From JALYGY01 sp963800975 (lineage in GTDB: Bacteria > Actinomycetota > Rubrobacteria > Rubrobacterales > Rubrobacteraceae): a DNA stretch of 64,000 bases. The stretch's first letter is position 1, and every line of letters starts with the position of its first letter. Location: the NCBI GenBank assembly GCA_963800975.1, contig CAWDDB010000014.1, positions 434,001 to 498,000 of the forward strand, in the 5' to 3' direction. Below, piece after piece: positions 45,249 to 55,168 of this stretch. A model generated the notes under the pieces. It did not search any database. It worked only from the letters and a program-made list of their open reading frames with translations, and was not told where the DNA came from. The position numbers and the translations under genes are program-made.

Positions 45249-46718
45249 TCACACGAGCAGCCTCTCGCGCACGATCTCGGGGGGTAACCCGGCGATGAAC
45301 GGACCGGCCTTGGGTCCGCTCTCTCTGCCTAGCAAGACCGTGTAGATGGCGGCGAAGGCCCTCTTGGGTTTCGGCCCCAGATCGACGGCCGTGGAGTACA
45401 GGAGATCCTGCACCTCTTCGCCTTCCATCTCAGGACCCAGCTTCTGCGCGACCGCGGCCAGATACCGGCGCTGCTCGTCGTCCAGACCTCTAGCCGCTTC
45501 CGCCGCTTCGGCGTCGGAGAGCAGGCGCAGGCGCATGGACTCCGGCGCCCACTCCTCCGCCCAGGTGCGGGCGTAGGCGAGGTCGCGGGACAGCCCTTCC
45601 CTGTCCCGCGCGGCCTCCTGATACCCACCGCGGCGGAGCATCCCGGCGGCGGCGTCAACGTTCCCTCCCACGGTCTGGGCGACGGTGACGAGGTGGGTGA
45701 AGGGAACGAAAGGCTCCCCGGTACTGGCCCTGTACTCGTCCATGAAGCGGGGGAAGCCATCCTCCAGGTCGATCTCCAGGGCGCGGGAAGGGTCGCGGCC
45801 GAGCATCATCTGCCTCAGGGCGTCTGGCGGCATGATCCTCAGCAGGTCCTTCGGGAGCAGAACTATCCCTTTCGAGGAGCTCATGGGGCCCTTGCCCTTT
45901 ACGGAGATCCACTCGTACTCGTAGCGGCCCGGCACGCGATAGTTGAAGACCTCGCGGACCATGCGGTCTGCGGTATCGGTCGAGCTGCCGCGGCTCGTGT
46001 GATCCTTGCCGAACGGCTCGAAGGTGACGCCCAGCGCCTTCCACCGGGCGGCGAGCTCCACCCTCCAGCCGAGCTTGCCCTCGCCGTTCGAGTAATCCGC
46101 GGCCTGCTCGAAACCGTCATCGTCCTCGAAGACGACCTTGCGCTCCGCCGGCACGTGCTCCAGGATCCTGTGCCCGACCAGCCTCCCCGATGCGTCTCGT
46201 GGCAGATACGGCGACCAGTGCTCGGGCATCTCGCGCCCGCTGACCTCGCCCAGGATCCCGCGCAGCTCTTCGGTGCTTTCGAGCGCCTCGCTCGTGACGT
46301 CCGCGTAGACGCCCCCCTCGTAGAGCTCGTGCGAGCGCAAGACCTCGACGTCCATCTCCATCCCGCGCAACGCCTCCTCGAAGGGCGCGAGAAAGTGCTC
46401 GGCGTAGGAGACGTGGCAGCCCTCCGGATCGGGCACCCGCGAGAGGCTGTGCCCCATGTACTCCTCAAAGCTCTCGGGGACACCCGGCGCTATCTTTCGC
46501 AAGGGGTCGATGGTGTCCGCGTGGAAGACGAAGCGCGCCTCTTCTCCTCGCGCCCGAAGCGCGGTCGCCACCGCCTCGCCCACGAGCACCTCGCGCAAGT
46601 TGTGGATGGGACCGGAGGGGCTGATGCCGGTGATCACCACGTGCGGTCCGGGGCCCAGACCTTCTGCGAACTTGTCGGCCCAGCCGGGTACGGGAAGTCG
46701 GCTCAACCTTTGCTCCAC
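45249..46718 (-). CDS. lysS: Lysyl-tRNA synthetase, class I
   Basis: Charges tRNA-Lys. This is the class I, archaeal-type LysRS and not the class II enzyme usual in bacteria: the HIGH-type box is in TGISPSGPIHNLREVLVG and the KMSKS-type box is PMSSSKGIVLLP, with no class II motifs. The 489-residue length fits. The start is GTG at 46718. It follows greA, the position where Firmicutes and many actinobacteria place class II lysS, so the class has switched in place or descended from an early class I gene. Confidence 0.95.
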   Translation of the reverse strand: MEQRLSRLPVPGWADKFAEGLGPGPHVVITGISPSGPIHNLREVLVGEAVATALRARGEEARFVFHADTIDPLRKIAPGVPESFEEYMGHSLSRVPDPEGCHVSYAEHFLAPFEEALRGMEMDVEVLRSHELYEGGVYADVTSEALESTEELRGILGEVSGREMPEHWSPYLPRDASGRLVGHRILEHVPAERKVVFEDDDGFEQAADYSNGEGKLGWRVELAARWKALGVTFEPFGKDHTSRGSSTDTADRMVREVFNYRVPGRYEYEWISVKGKGPMSSSKGIVLLPKDLLRIMPPDALRQMMLGRDPSRALEIDLEDGFPRFMDEYRASTGEPFVPFTHLVTVAQTVGGNVDAAAGMLRRGGYQEAARDREGLSRDLAYARTWAEEWAPESMRLRLLSDAEAAEAARGLDDEQRRYLAAVAQKLGPEMEGEEVQDLLYSTAVDLGPKPKRAFAAIYTVLLGRESGPKAGPFIAGLPPEIVRERLLV

Positions 46719-46771
46719 CTGGTTATAGGGCTAGCCATGAAGTTCAGGGAGAGACGAGCCGTCAGTAACCG

Positions 46772-47263
46772 TTAGCTCGCGACCTCGACGTTGACGATCT
46801 CGTACTCCGTCGCGCCGCGGGGCGTCGAGACGGTCACCTTCTCCCCCACCTTGCGCTTGAGGACGGCGCGGCCAACGGGCGAGGCATGCGAAAGCTTGCC
46901 GTTGGTCGGATCGGACTCGTTGGCGCCCACGATCTGGAAGGTCCGGTCGTTGCCCTTCTTGCCGCCAACCACCCTGAGGGTCACGCTGGTGCCGAGGTCG
47001 ACGGCGTCGGCGTCGGCGTTCGAGGGATCGACCACCTTGGCGTTGCGGATGCGGCGTTGTATCTCGCCGATCCTGCGCTCCAGGAGGCCTTGCTCGGTCT
47101 TGGCATCGTCGTACTCGGAGTTCTCGGAGATGTCCCCGAACTCCCTGGCCTGACGGATGCGGTCCGCGATCTCCTTGCGACGCACCTCAGTCAGGTATGA
47201 GAGCTCTTGCTGGAGCTTCTCGAGGCCTTGGGGCGTAACGAGTTCCTGGTTTCTGTCGGTCAT
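46772..47263 (-). CDS. greA: Transcript-cleavage elongation factor GreA
   Basis: GreA rescues backtracked RNA polymerase by stimulating transcript cleavage. From the ATG at 47263 it has 163 residues: a coiled coil with the basic and acidic tip (REFGDISENSEYDDAKTEQG) and a C-terminal FKBP-like domain (HASPVGRAVLKRKVGEKVTV). The first in-frame codon further up (47302) lies upstream of the predicted transcription start. TATAAT ends 11 bases before the ATG, so the mRNA would have a leader of only about four bases. Confidence 0.95.
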   Translation of the reverse strand: MTDRNQELVTPQGLEKLQQELSYLTEVRRKEIADRIRQAREFGDISENSEYDDAKTEQGLLERRIGEIQRRIRNAKVVDPSNADADAVDLGTSVTLRVVGGKKGNDRTFQIVGANESDPTNGKLSHASPVGRAVLKRKVGEKVTVSTPRGATEYEIVNVEVAS

Positions 47264-47273
47264 AAGCGGCGAG

Positions 47274-47302
47274 ATTATACGGGCGAGTGCGTAGGCTGTC
47301 AA
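47274..47302 (-). promoter_or_regulatory. Perfect consensus promoter of greA
   Basis: TTGACA (47302-47297), 17-base spacer, TATAAT (47279-47274): a perfect match to the primary-sigma consensus. Predicted start near 47267, about four bases before the ATG. The -35 element lies inside one arm of the palindrome at 47290-47331. Confidence 0.88.
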
Positions 47303-47331
47303 CGGTTGCGCGCAGCCGTTGACAGCCTACG
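47290..47331. repeat. 16-bp perfect inverted repeat overlapping the greA -35
   Basis: Arms CGTAGGCTGTCAACGG and CCGTTGACAGCCTACG separated by ten bases. Each arm carries TTGACA in opposite orientation. It could be an operator for greA, a coaX terminator, or a cruciform; no T-run follows on either side. Confidence 0.8.
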
Positions 47332-47517
47332 GCACGCTCCGCCCTTCGGGCTAAGCTTGTCAGCACGCTTAGGGCCTGCTTCGCAGACCGTCGCTCTCAG
47401 AACGCTTCGTCCAGCTTCGGCTGGCCTCGCTTGTCAGTAAAGGGCTTCGGTCTGAGCCAAAAAGCTGACGAGCCGCCCCCTGGAGGCGAAGCCGAGGGGA
47501 CGGCGTGCGCGCTGGCG
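47332..47517. other. coaX-greA gap with small TTCG-loop hairpins
   Basis: No gene seen. The stretch holds several short inverted repeats with TTCG in or near the loop, for example CCAGC-TTCG-GCTGG, CTG-CTTCG-CAG and GCC-CTTCG-GGC, and a CCCCT...AGGGG hairpin close to the coaX stop that may end coaX transcription. Confidence 0.4.
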
Positions 47518-48285
47518 CTAGTCAGCGTTCATGAAGTAGAGGATGCGCAAGCCTTTCAGGGTGAGGTCAGGGTCGAAGGTCTCTATCTCGCTGCAGTGGC
47601 GCACTATGACGTCCGCGGGGCCGCCGGTGGCGATGACGTGAACGCCTGGCTCGCCGAGCTCTTCGCGCGAGCGCCGCACAAGCGCGTCCACGGCGCCGGC
47701 GTACCCGTAGAGGAACCCGGCGCGGATCGAGTCGGGGGTATTGGTTCCTATGGCGTTTGGGGCTTTCTCTTCGAGGTCGACGCTCGGGAGCTTGGCCGTG
47801 CGGGCGACCAGGGCGTCAAGGGCAACGTAGAGGCCGGTCATGATCGCGCCTCCCAGGTAGTTTGCCTCGCCGTCGACGGCCTCGACCGTCGTCGCGGTCC
47901 CGATGTCCACGATGATCGCCGGGAACCCGTAGTAGTGGCCCGCGGCCACGGAGTTGACGATCCTGTCCGCCCCGACCGCTTTGGGGTCGTCGTAACGGTT
48001 CTTGAGCCCGGTCTGCATCGACGCGTCTACCACGTAGAACGGAACCTCGAGCACATCCCGAGCGAGGTTGCGGTACGAGCGGGTCAGCCCGGGGACGACG
48101 CTGGAGACGATCATCGCGCTCACCCCCTGCAGCCGCAAGCCTCTCAGGTCCAGGAGCCCGGCGCACACGACCGCGAGCTCGTCCGAGGTGCGCTGTGCCT
48201 CAGTGGCCACGCGCCACCGACCACGCGCCTCGTCGCCCTCGAAGAGACCGAGGACCGTCTGCGTGTTCCCGACGTCAACCGCCAT
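47518..48285 (-). CDS. coaX: Type III pantothenate kinase
   Basis: First step of coenzyme A synthesis. The 255-residue ASKHA-fold protein has AVDVGNTQTVLGLFEGDE (phosphate 1), KAVGADRIVNSVAAGHYYG and IIVDIGTATTVEAVDGEANY. The ATG at 48285 overlaps the folK stop as TGATG. It sits between folK and greA; nadC is not present. Confidence 0.94.
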   Translation of the reverse strand: MAVDVGNTQTVLGLFEGDEARGRWRVATEAQRTSDELAVVCAGLLDLRGLRLQGVSAMIVSSVVPGLTRSYRNLARDVLEVPFYVVDASMQTGLKNRYDDPKAVGADRIVNSVAAGHYYGFPAIIVDIGTATTVEAVDGEANYLGGAIMTGLYVALDALVARTAKLPSVDLEEKAPNAIGTNTPDSIRAGFLYGYAGAVDALVRRSREELGEPGVHVIATGGPADVIVRHCSEIETFDPDLTLKGLRILYFMNAD

Positions 48286-48788
48286 CAACAAAGCGTCCCT
48301 ACCTCCCCGAAATGTCTGACCCCGCCAAGATCCGACCCAGCCAGCAGGTCCTCGACCCGACCGCGCATGGGTATCCGTAGGTTCCGGTCGATGTCGGCGA
48401 GACCCAGCAGGTTGAATGCCCGCATGATCCCACGGTGCGGGACCTCGATCGCTGGCTCGTCTATGACCTCCTCGCCGAAGAGGAGCACGTCTATGTCAAG
48501 CGTCCGCGGCGCCTTCTCGCCGGCTGGGTCGCGCTCGCGCCCCAGGGCGCTCTCCACGCCCTGGCAGTAGCGGAGGAGCTCGATCGAGGGCAGGCCGCAC
48601 CGGAGCTCCGCGACGCAGTTCAGGTAGTCGGGCTGGCTCTCACGCACCTCGACCGGCTCCGTCTCGTAGACCCTGGAGGTCCCGATCAGGGATATCGACG
48701 GACCCCTCCCCAGGGCCTCGAGGGCCGATTGCAGGTACGCGAGCCTGTCCCCGAGATTACTCCCGAGGCTGAGGTAGACCCTGGTCAC
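48285..48788 (-). CDS. folK: 6-hydroxymethyl-7,8-dihydropterin pyrophosphokinase
   Basis: Pyrophosphorylates the pterin before dihydropteroate synthesis. The 167-residue protein has VYLSLGSNLGDRLAYLQSAL, VYETEPVEVRESQPDYLNCV, the catalytic PRTLDIDVLLFGEE and EVPHRGIMRAFNLL. The GTG at 48788 overlaps the stop of the Clp-N/FolB-like gene as GTGA, so the two are translationally coupled. Confidence 0.95.
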   Translation of the reverse strand: MTRVYLSLGSNLGDRLAYLQSALEALGRGPSISLIGTSRVYETEPVEVRESQPDYLNCVAELRCGLPSIELLRYCQGVESALGRERDPAGEKAPRTLDIDVLLFGEEVIDEPAIEVPHRGIMRAFNLLGLADIDRNLRIPMRGRVEDLLAGSDLGGVRHFGEVGTLC

Positions 48789-49651
48789 CGTCTGGCGGTC
48801 CCGGTGATCCGCATCCCCGACGAGCGGCCCGGGTCGGGAGACCGGGGCACGGTGACGGCGATCGAGATCTCCTCAACCTGCGGGAACTCCTCCAGGACGG
48901 AATCCCCTGCCCGAACGAGCCCGGCTTCCAGGACCACGAATTCCTCTCCCTGCAAGGCCCCGGCGACGCGCTCGCGCACGTCGCCGGGGTCCATGGTGCC
49001 GAGCAGCACGTCCGCGTCTATCTGCACCGTGTAGGTGTAGTTCAACTCTACGGTTACGGTATGCGGTATCTGAGGCACGACCGTCTCTCCGAGCGCCCCG
49101 TAGCGCACCTCCACATCGAACGCCTGCACCTCGCCTTGGAAAAGGACCCTGCGCTCCGCGGAAATTGCTGGACCGCCGTCCCGACCCGTGCCGGTCAGGC
49201 TCGCGCCGCGGGAAGCCTCGCTGGCGAGCAAGAAGATCACCTGCTCCCGCACCTCCTCCGCCCGGACGCCGAGGTTCGAGAGAACCTGGCTGGCCCCGCC
49301 CTCCCCCTCCTCGACGACCCCGAGCAGGATGTGCTCGGTGCCGATGTGGTCGTGACCAAGCCGCAACGACTCGCGGAGCCCGAGTTCCAGGGCCTTCTTG
49401 GAGCGTGGCGTGAACGGCGCCTCGTCGACGCCGTAATCCTCGCCTCGACCCACGATCGACACCACCTGCTCGCGCGCCCGGCTGGGGGTAACGTCGAGCG
49501 ACGCGAGCGCGTGGGCCGCGATCCCGTCCTCCTCGCGCAGGAGGCCAATGAGGAGGTGCTCGGTACCGATGTAGGCGTGGCCGAGGCTCGCGGCCTCTTC
49601 CTGGGCGTGGACCACGGCTCCTCGGGCCCGGCCGGTAAACCTCTCGAACAT
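48785..49651 (-). CDS. Clp-N double-repeat domain fused to a FolB-like domain
   Basis: A 288-residue two-part protein in the slot of folB between folP and folK. Residues 1-143 are a ClpC N-domain with both repeats (YIGTEHLLIGLLRE, HIGTEHILLGVVEE and APFTPRSKKALEL between them), about two-thirds identical to ClpC in this window. Residues ~145-165 are a linker. Residues ~166-288 resemble dihydroneopterin aldolase: VTVELNYTYTVQID, DVRERVAGALQGEEFVVLEA and VLEEFPQVEEISIAVTVPRS. E242 fits the pterin-anchoring Glu, but the catalytic Tyr position reads TMDPGDV and the Lys position reads VTVPRSP. Aldolase activity is doubtful; a pterin-sensing adaptor for ClpC is possible. The start has AGGAGG upstream. 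Confidence 0.85.
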   Translation of the reverse strand: MFERFTGRARGAVVHAQEEAASLGHAYIGTEHLLIGLLREEDGIAAHALASLDVTPSRAREQVVSIVGRGEDYGVDEAPFTPRSKKALELGLRESLRLGHDHIGTEHILLGVVEEGEGGASQVLSNLGVRAEEVREQVIFLLASEASRGASLTGTGRDGGPAISAERRVLFQGEVQAFDVEVRYGALGETVVPQIPHTVTVELNYTYTVQIDADVLLGTMDPGDVRERVAGALQGEEFVVLEAGLVRAGDSVLEEFPQVEEISIAVTVPRSPDPGRSSGMRITGTARR

Positions 49652-49707
49652 TCGAAGGAGCCTCCTGTAGCAAGCCGCCAGGCGCAGTTTAGCGTCTCCT
49701 CGGGCTC

Positions 49708-50574
49708 CTAACGAGCCGCAGAACGGAGGACGGCCCGCGCGACGGCAAGCGCCTCCCGATTTGCCAGCACGTCATGCACCCTGAAAAAGGTCGCCCCGCG
49801 TTCGAGGGCGATCACGTTCGCCGCCACGCTACCGGAGACGCGTTCCCTGGCCTCCTCGACGCCGGTGATCCCGCCGAGAAAGCGCTTGCGCGACAGGCCG
49901 ACGAGCACCGGGAATCCGAGCTCGACTATCTCGTCGAGGTTATCCAGGAGCCTCAGGTTGTGCTCCGAAGTCTTGCCGAACCCGATGCCGGGGTCCAGGA
50001 TGATGTTCTCCTCCTCTACCCCGGCCGCGACGGCGTGCTCGGCCCGCGCGGCGAGGAACTCGAGCACTTCGCGCACCACGTCCGCGTAGTGGGGGTCCCG
50101 TTGCATTGTCTTCGGCTCGCCCAGCATGTGCATCAGGATCACGGGGCAACGCGCGTCGGCGACGACCTCCGTCATGCGGGGGTCCCCGCGCAGCGCGGTG
50201 ACGTCGTTGACTATGCGGGCCCCGGCCTCGAGGGCGGCCCCGGCGGTCGCGGCGCGGTAGGTGTCTATCGAGACGACGGTGTCGGGACGCTCGGCCAGGA
50301 TCCTCCGTATCACGGGGACGACCCTGCGCTCCTCTGCCTCTTGCGTGACGGGGTTCGAGCCGGGGCGGGTGGACTCGCCGCCGACGTCGATCGCCTGCGC
50401 CCCCTCCTCGAGCATCGCCGCGGCATGGGCGGCGGCACTCGCCGGGTCGAAGAAGTCGCCGCCGTCCGAGAAAGAGTCGGGGGTGACGTTCAAGATACCA
50501 ACGATAACGGGGTCGGGGCCGAGAGTACGGTCCCCGACCCCGATCGTGTTGCGGGGTTCTGCTTTGCCGCGCAC
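49708..50574 (-). CDS. folP: Dihydropteroate synthase
   Basis: Joins p-aminobenzoate to the pterin; the sulfonamide target. The 288-residue TIM barrel has VGILNVTPDSFSDGGDF, AIDVGGESTRPGSNPV, the loop-2 NDVTALRGD, DPGIGFGKTSEHNLRLL, the catalytic VGLSRKRFLGGITG and the C-terminal VHDV. The GTG at 50574 directly follows the ftsH stop, so folate genes are attached to the ftsH operon. folE is not in the window. Confidence 0.95.
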   Translation of the reverse strand: MRGKAEPRNTIGVGDRTLGPDPVIVGILNVTPDSFSDGGDFFDPASAAAHAAAMLEEGAQAIDVGGESTRPGSNPVTQEAEERRVVPVIRRILAERPDTVVSIDTYRAATAGAALEAGARIVNDVTALRGDPRMTEVVADARCPVILMHMLGEPKTMQRDPHYADVVREVLEFLAARAEHAVAAGVEEENIILDPGIGFGKTSEHNLRLLDNLDEIVELGFPVLVGLSRKRFLGGITGVEEARERVSGSVAANVIALERGATFFRVHDVLANREALAVARAVLRSAAR

Positions 50575-52491
<1,917 letters not shown>

Positions 52492-52532
52492 AGCTGCCTT
52501 TGCCTTCCGTAAAATGACTCTAGGACACGACG

Positions 52533-52538
52533 ATTATA
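52533..52538 (-). promoter_or_regulatory. -10 element upstream of ftsH
   Basis: A perfect TATAAT about 42 bases before the ftsH start. The matching -35 region is poor (around ATTAGT). The remaining hpt-ftsH gap (52492-52749) shows no gene; a short frame at 52520-52753 looks like noise. Confidence 0.5.
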
Positions 52539-52749
52539 CTACCTGTACGCCGAACTAATGGGCGCCGGATCATGGAACGCCCGCGATCCCTCTCCCTCAC
52601 TCCTCGAGCAAAACCGGTCGAGGCAGGACCGGGCGGAGAGTTAGGCACTGAGGAGCTGGGAAGAACAACACGACTCCCGAAGCGAACGGAGCGAGCGTCT
52701 CCATACTCCTGAACGCGCCGGGCATCGAAGTCATCGACGGGCCTCGCCA

Positions 52750-53307
52750 TCAAGCTTTGGCGAAGACCTCGGGCTTGAGGATGCAGATGTCGGGGAGGTT
52801 GCGGTAGGCGCCCGCGAAGTCGAGACCGTACCCGACCACGAACTCGTCGGGCACCTCGAAGCCCAGGTACCTGACGTCGAGCTCGACCCGACGCCGCGAG
52901 GGCTTGCTAAGGAGCGCGCAGATCTCTAGCGAGGCGGGCTTGCGCGCCTGCAGGGAGCGCAGCAGGTAGGACAACGTGAGGCCCGTGTCTATGATGTCCT
53001 CGACGATCAGGACGTGCCTGCCGGTGATGTCCTCTTCTAGGTCCTTCAGGATGCGGACCACCCCGCTGCTAGAGGTGCCCGTGCCGTAGGAGCTTATGTC
53101 CATGAAGTCGATCTCGCACGGCAGGTCTATGTAGCGCATCAGGTCGCCGAGAACGATGACGGCGCCGCGCAGGACGCCTACGAGCAGCAGCCTCTCGCCC
53201 TCATAATCCCGCGTGATTATCTCCCCGAGCTCCTGCAGCTTCTCCTGTATCTCGGAGGAGGGTATGAGCACGTCTTTGACGTCCGGCATCAGACTGGTCA
53301 TCTTCAC
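52750..53307 (-). CDS. hpt: Hypoxanthine phosphoribosyltransferase
   Basis: Purine salvage. From a GTG at 53307 overlapping the tilS stop as GTGA it has 185 residues. The PRPP-binding loop is HVLIVEDIIDTGLTLSYLL, with VGVLRGAVIVLGDLMRYI and the C-terminal VPDEFVVGYGLDFAGAYRNL. An ATG two codons further on is also possible. tilS-hpt-ftsH is the common order in Gram-positive bacteria. Confidence 0.95.
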   Translation of the reverse strand: MKMTSLMPDVKDVLIPSSEIQEKLQELGEIITRDYEGERLLLVGVLRGAVIVLGDLMRYIDLPCEIDFMDISSYGTGTSSSGVVRILKDLEEDITGRHVLIVEDIIDTGLTLSYLLRSLQARKPASLEICALLSKPSRRRVELDVRYLGFEVPDEFVVGYGLDFAGAYRNLPDICILKPEVFAKA

Positions 53308-54638
53308 GGGTTCCTGGCCACCTCCACCCTGAGCACTCTCTCCGTCGCTTCTCCCACCCCGAACCTCTCGCCCAGCTCGCCCAGGAAGACCCAGGCGACC
53401 TCCCCCTCCGGCCCGACCACCACGGGCGTCCGGCGCCGCGTATCTCTGGGCACCTTCCTGTCCATCATGGCCCTCAAAACCTTCTTGGCCCCCCCGAGAC
53501 CCAACGGCCGGATGATATCCCCCTCCCGCGCCAGCCGCACCCGGTAGGGGCCCCTCGAGAGGTCCAGGTACGCTACCTCGGGCCGCGCCGCCTCCCGCGC
53601 GTCGAAGCGGGTAAGCTCCCGGGCCGCGATCCTCCACCCCGCGAAGTCCGTCTCGCCGGCCCCGAGCCCCACCTCTGCCGTGGTCGGCTCCTGAGCGGGA
53701 TAGAGCGAGATGCCGACCCCTCCGCGCGCGGAGGCTATCACGCCGCCCGGCAGGTCCAGCATCCGGGTCCCCTCCGCCTGCGCGGCCAGCTGCAGGACCT
53801 TCTCCACAAGGGTCGAGCTTAGCGGGGGCGCGTCGGGGAGTACCGCGGAATAGGCGCCTCGTAGCGCGTAACGCCGCAGGGCCGGCGGCAGCCCCGAGAG
53901 CTTCCGCGAGTCCAGCACCACCTCTCCGCCCTCCTGCCGGACGACGCCAGCCGCAAGCGCCTCAAGCGTCCCCAGGTCCTCGCGGGCGAGGGCGGCCGCG
54001 CGGGCGAGGTTACGGGCGGCGCCAGGGTGGAGCTCTTCTAGCACCGGCATGACCTCGAGCCGAACCCGGTTGCGGGCGTACTTTCCGGTCAGGTTCGTGG
54101 GATCCGTGCGGTACGGCTGGCCCAGGTGCTCCAGGTAGCCCAGAACCTCTTCCCGGCTCCGCTCGATTAGCGGCCTTATCACACGCTCTCGCACGGGAGG
54201 GATGCCCGATAACCCCCGCAGCCCCGCGCCTCGCGAGAGGTTCATGATGACGGTCTCGGCCACGTCGTCGGCCGTGTGCCCGGTGGCGACGGTCCGCAAC
54301 CCGAGCTCGCCGCAAACTTCGTCAGCGAGCCGGTATCTCTTGTCGCGCGCGCGATCTTGCATGCTGGACCCCTCCCCGAGCGAGAGCCGGCGCACCTCGC
54401 ACCGGACACCCAGGTCTTCGCAAAGTCGCGCGACGAAGCCGGCATCCTCCTCGGACTCCTCCCCGCGCAAGCCATGGTCGACGTGCAGCACGGCGGGCTC
54501 ACCACCCAGCTCGAGGATCGCGCGTAGGAGCGCCACGGAGTCGGGACCACCCGACACCATCGCCAGCGGACGGTCGAGATCCATCCCGTACCGCTCGGCC
54601 GTCGCCCGCACGGCTCCAACAAATCCTCCCGATCTCAT
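53304..54638 (-). CDS. tilS: tRNA(Ile)-lysidine synthetase
   Basis: Modifies C34 of the CAT tRNA-Ile so that it reads AUA. The 444-residue protein has the PP-loop LAMVSGGPDSVALLRAILEL, HVDHGLRGEESEEDAGFVAR, ATGHTADDVAETVIMNLSRG and GLSGIPPVRERVIRPLIERS, followed by a C-terminal substrate-binding domain. It appears to be the first gene of the hpt-ftsH-fol run. The presence of TilS implies a CAT tRNA-Ile elsewhere. Confidence 0.95.
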   Translation of the reverse strand: MRSGGFVGAVRATAERYGMDLDRPLAMVSGGPDSVALLRAILELGGEPAVLHVDHGLRGEESEEDAGFVARLCEDLGVRCEVRRLSLGEGSSMQDRARDKRYRLADEVCGELGLRTVATGHTADDVAETVIMNLSRGAGLRGLSGIPPVRERVIRPLIERSREEVLGYLEHLGQPYRTDPTNLTGKYARNRVRLEVMPVLEELHPGAARNLARAAALAREDLGTLEALAAGVVRQEGGEVVLDSRKLSGLPPALRRYALRGAYSAVLPDAPPLSSTLVEKVLQLAAQAEGTRMLDLPGGVIASARGGVGISLYPAQEPTTAEVGLGAGETDFAGWRIAARELTRFDAREAARPEVAYLDLSRGPYRVRLAREGDIIRPLGLGGAKKVLRAMMDRKVPRDTRRRTPVVVGPEGEVAWVFLGELGERFGVGEATERVLRVEVARNP

Positions 54639-54754
54639 GAGAACAGTTTAAAGTGCCTTCCGGCCGACGGAGGATCCTGCTGAGTGATTCGCAGGGTTTT
54701 CTCGCTCGGGAGTCGGGAGGTGGGGAGTACGTAAGAGGTAAACCCGACTCCCTG

Positions 54755-55085
54755 CTATTCGCCGCCAACGTGGAACTCGGGTGCGCCGAACAACGTCCAG
54801 AAGTAGTACGCCGCAACGGCGAACCCGATCACGAGGACGATCCCGCGCAGGATGCGGCGGTCCGTCCTGCCGGAGAGCATGCCCCGAGCACGCTGGGAAC
54901 CAGGAGCAGCCACAACTGCGGGCGAGGTACTTCGGTCAACTACTCCTGGTACGCCAAACGGCCGTATGGTAGGCAGAGAGGATGGCGTACGCGCTGGTGG
55001 CGTCGGCGGCGACCGGACCCATGACCAGCGTTAGCAGCGGGAACGTCAACAAACCCCCGCCACAAAACAGGACGTAGGTCTCCAG
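54755..55085 (-). pseudogene. Remnant of a TauE/SafE-type membrane permease
   Basis: The 517-base gap between tilS and the next gene holds broken coding sequence. On the minus strand a piece reads FCGGGLLTFPLLTLVMGPVA then ADATSAYAILSAYHTAVWRT before a TAG. In other frames it continues as PQLWLLLVPSVLGA and GMLSGRTDRRILRGIVLVIG with a hydrophobic end FAVAAYYFWTLFG. The GGG-LT-PLLTLV start and SGRTDRRILRG pattern fit TauE/SafE exporters, with internal deletions and at least one frameshift. Confidence 0.6.
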
Positions 55086-55168
55086 ACAATCCCTTTCGCC
55101 TCAATGCGGGACTGTATCGAACCCGGTAAGCCGAGGTATTGCCGTTGGGGATCTCCGGGTGCTGCGAT

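Noticed and set aside
52520..52753. A 77-codon minus-strand frame between hpt and ftsH
   Set aside because: No binding site, no similarity, and it would overlap the presumed ftsH promoter.
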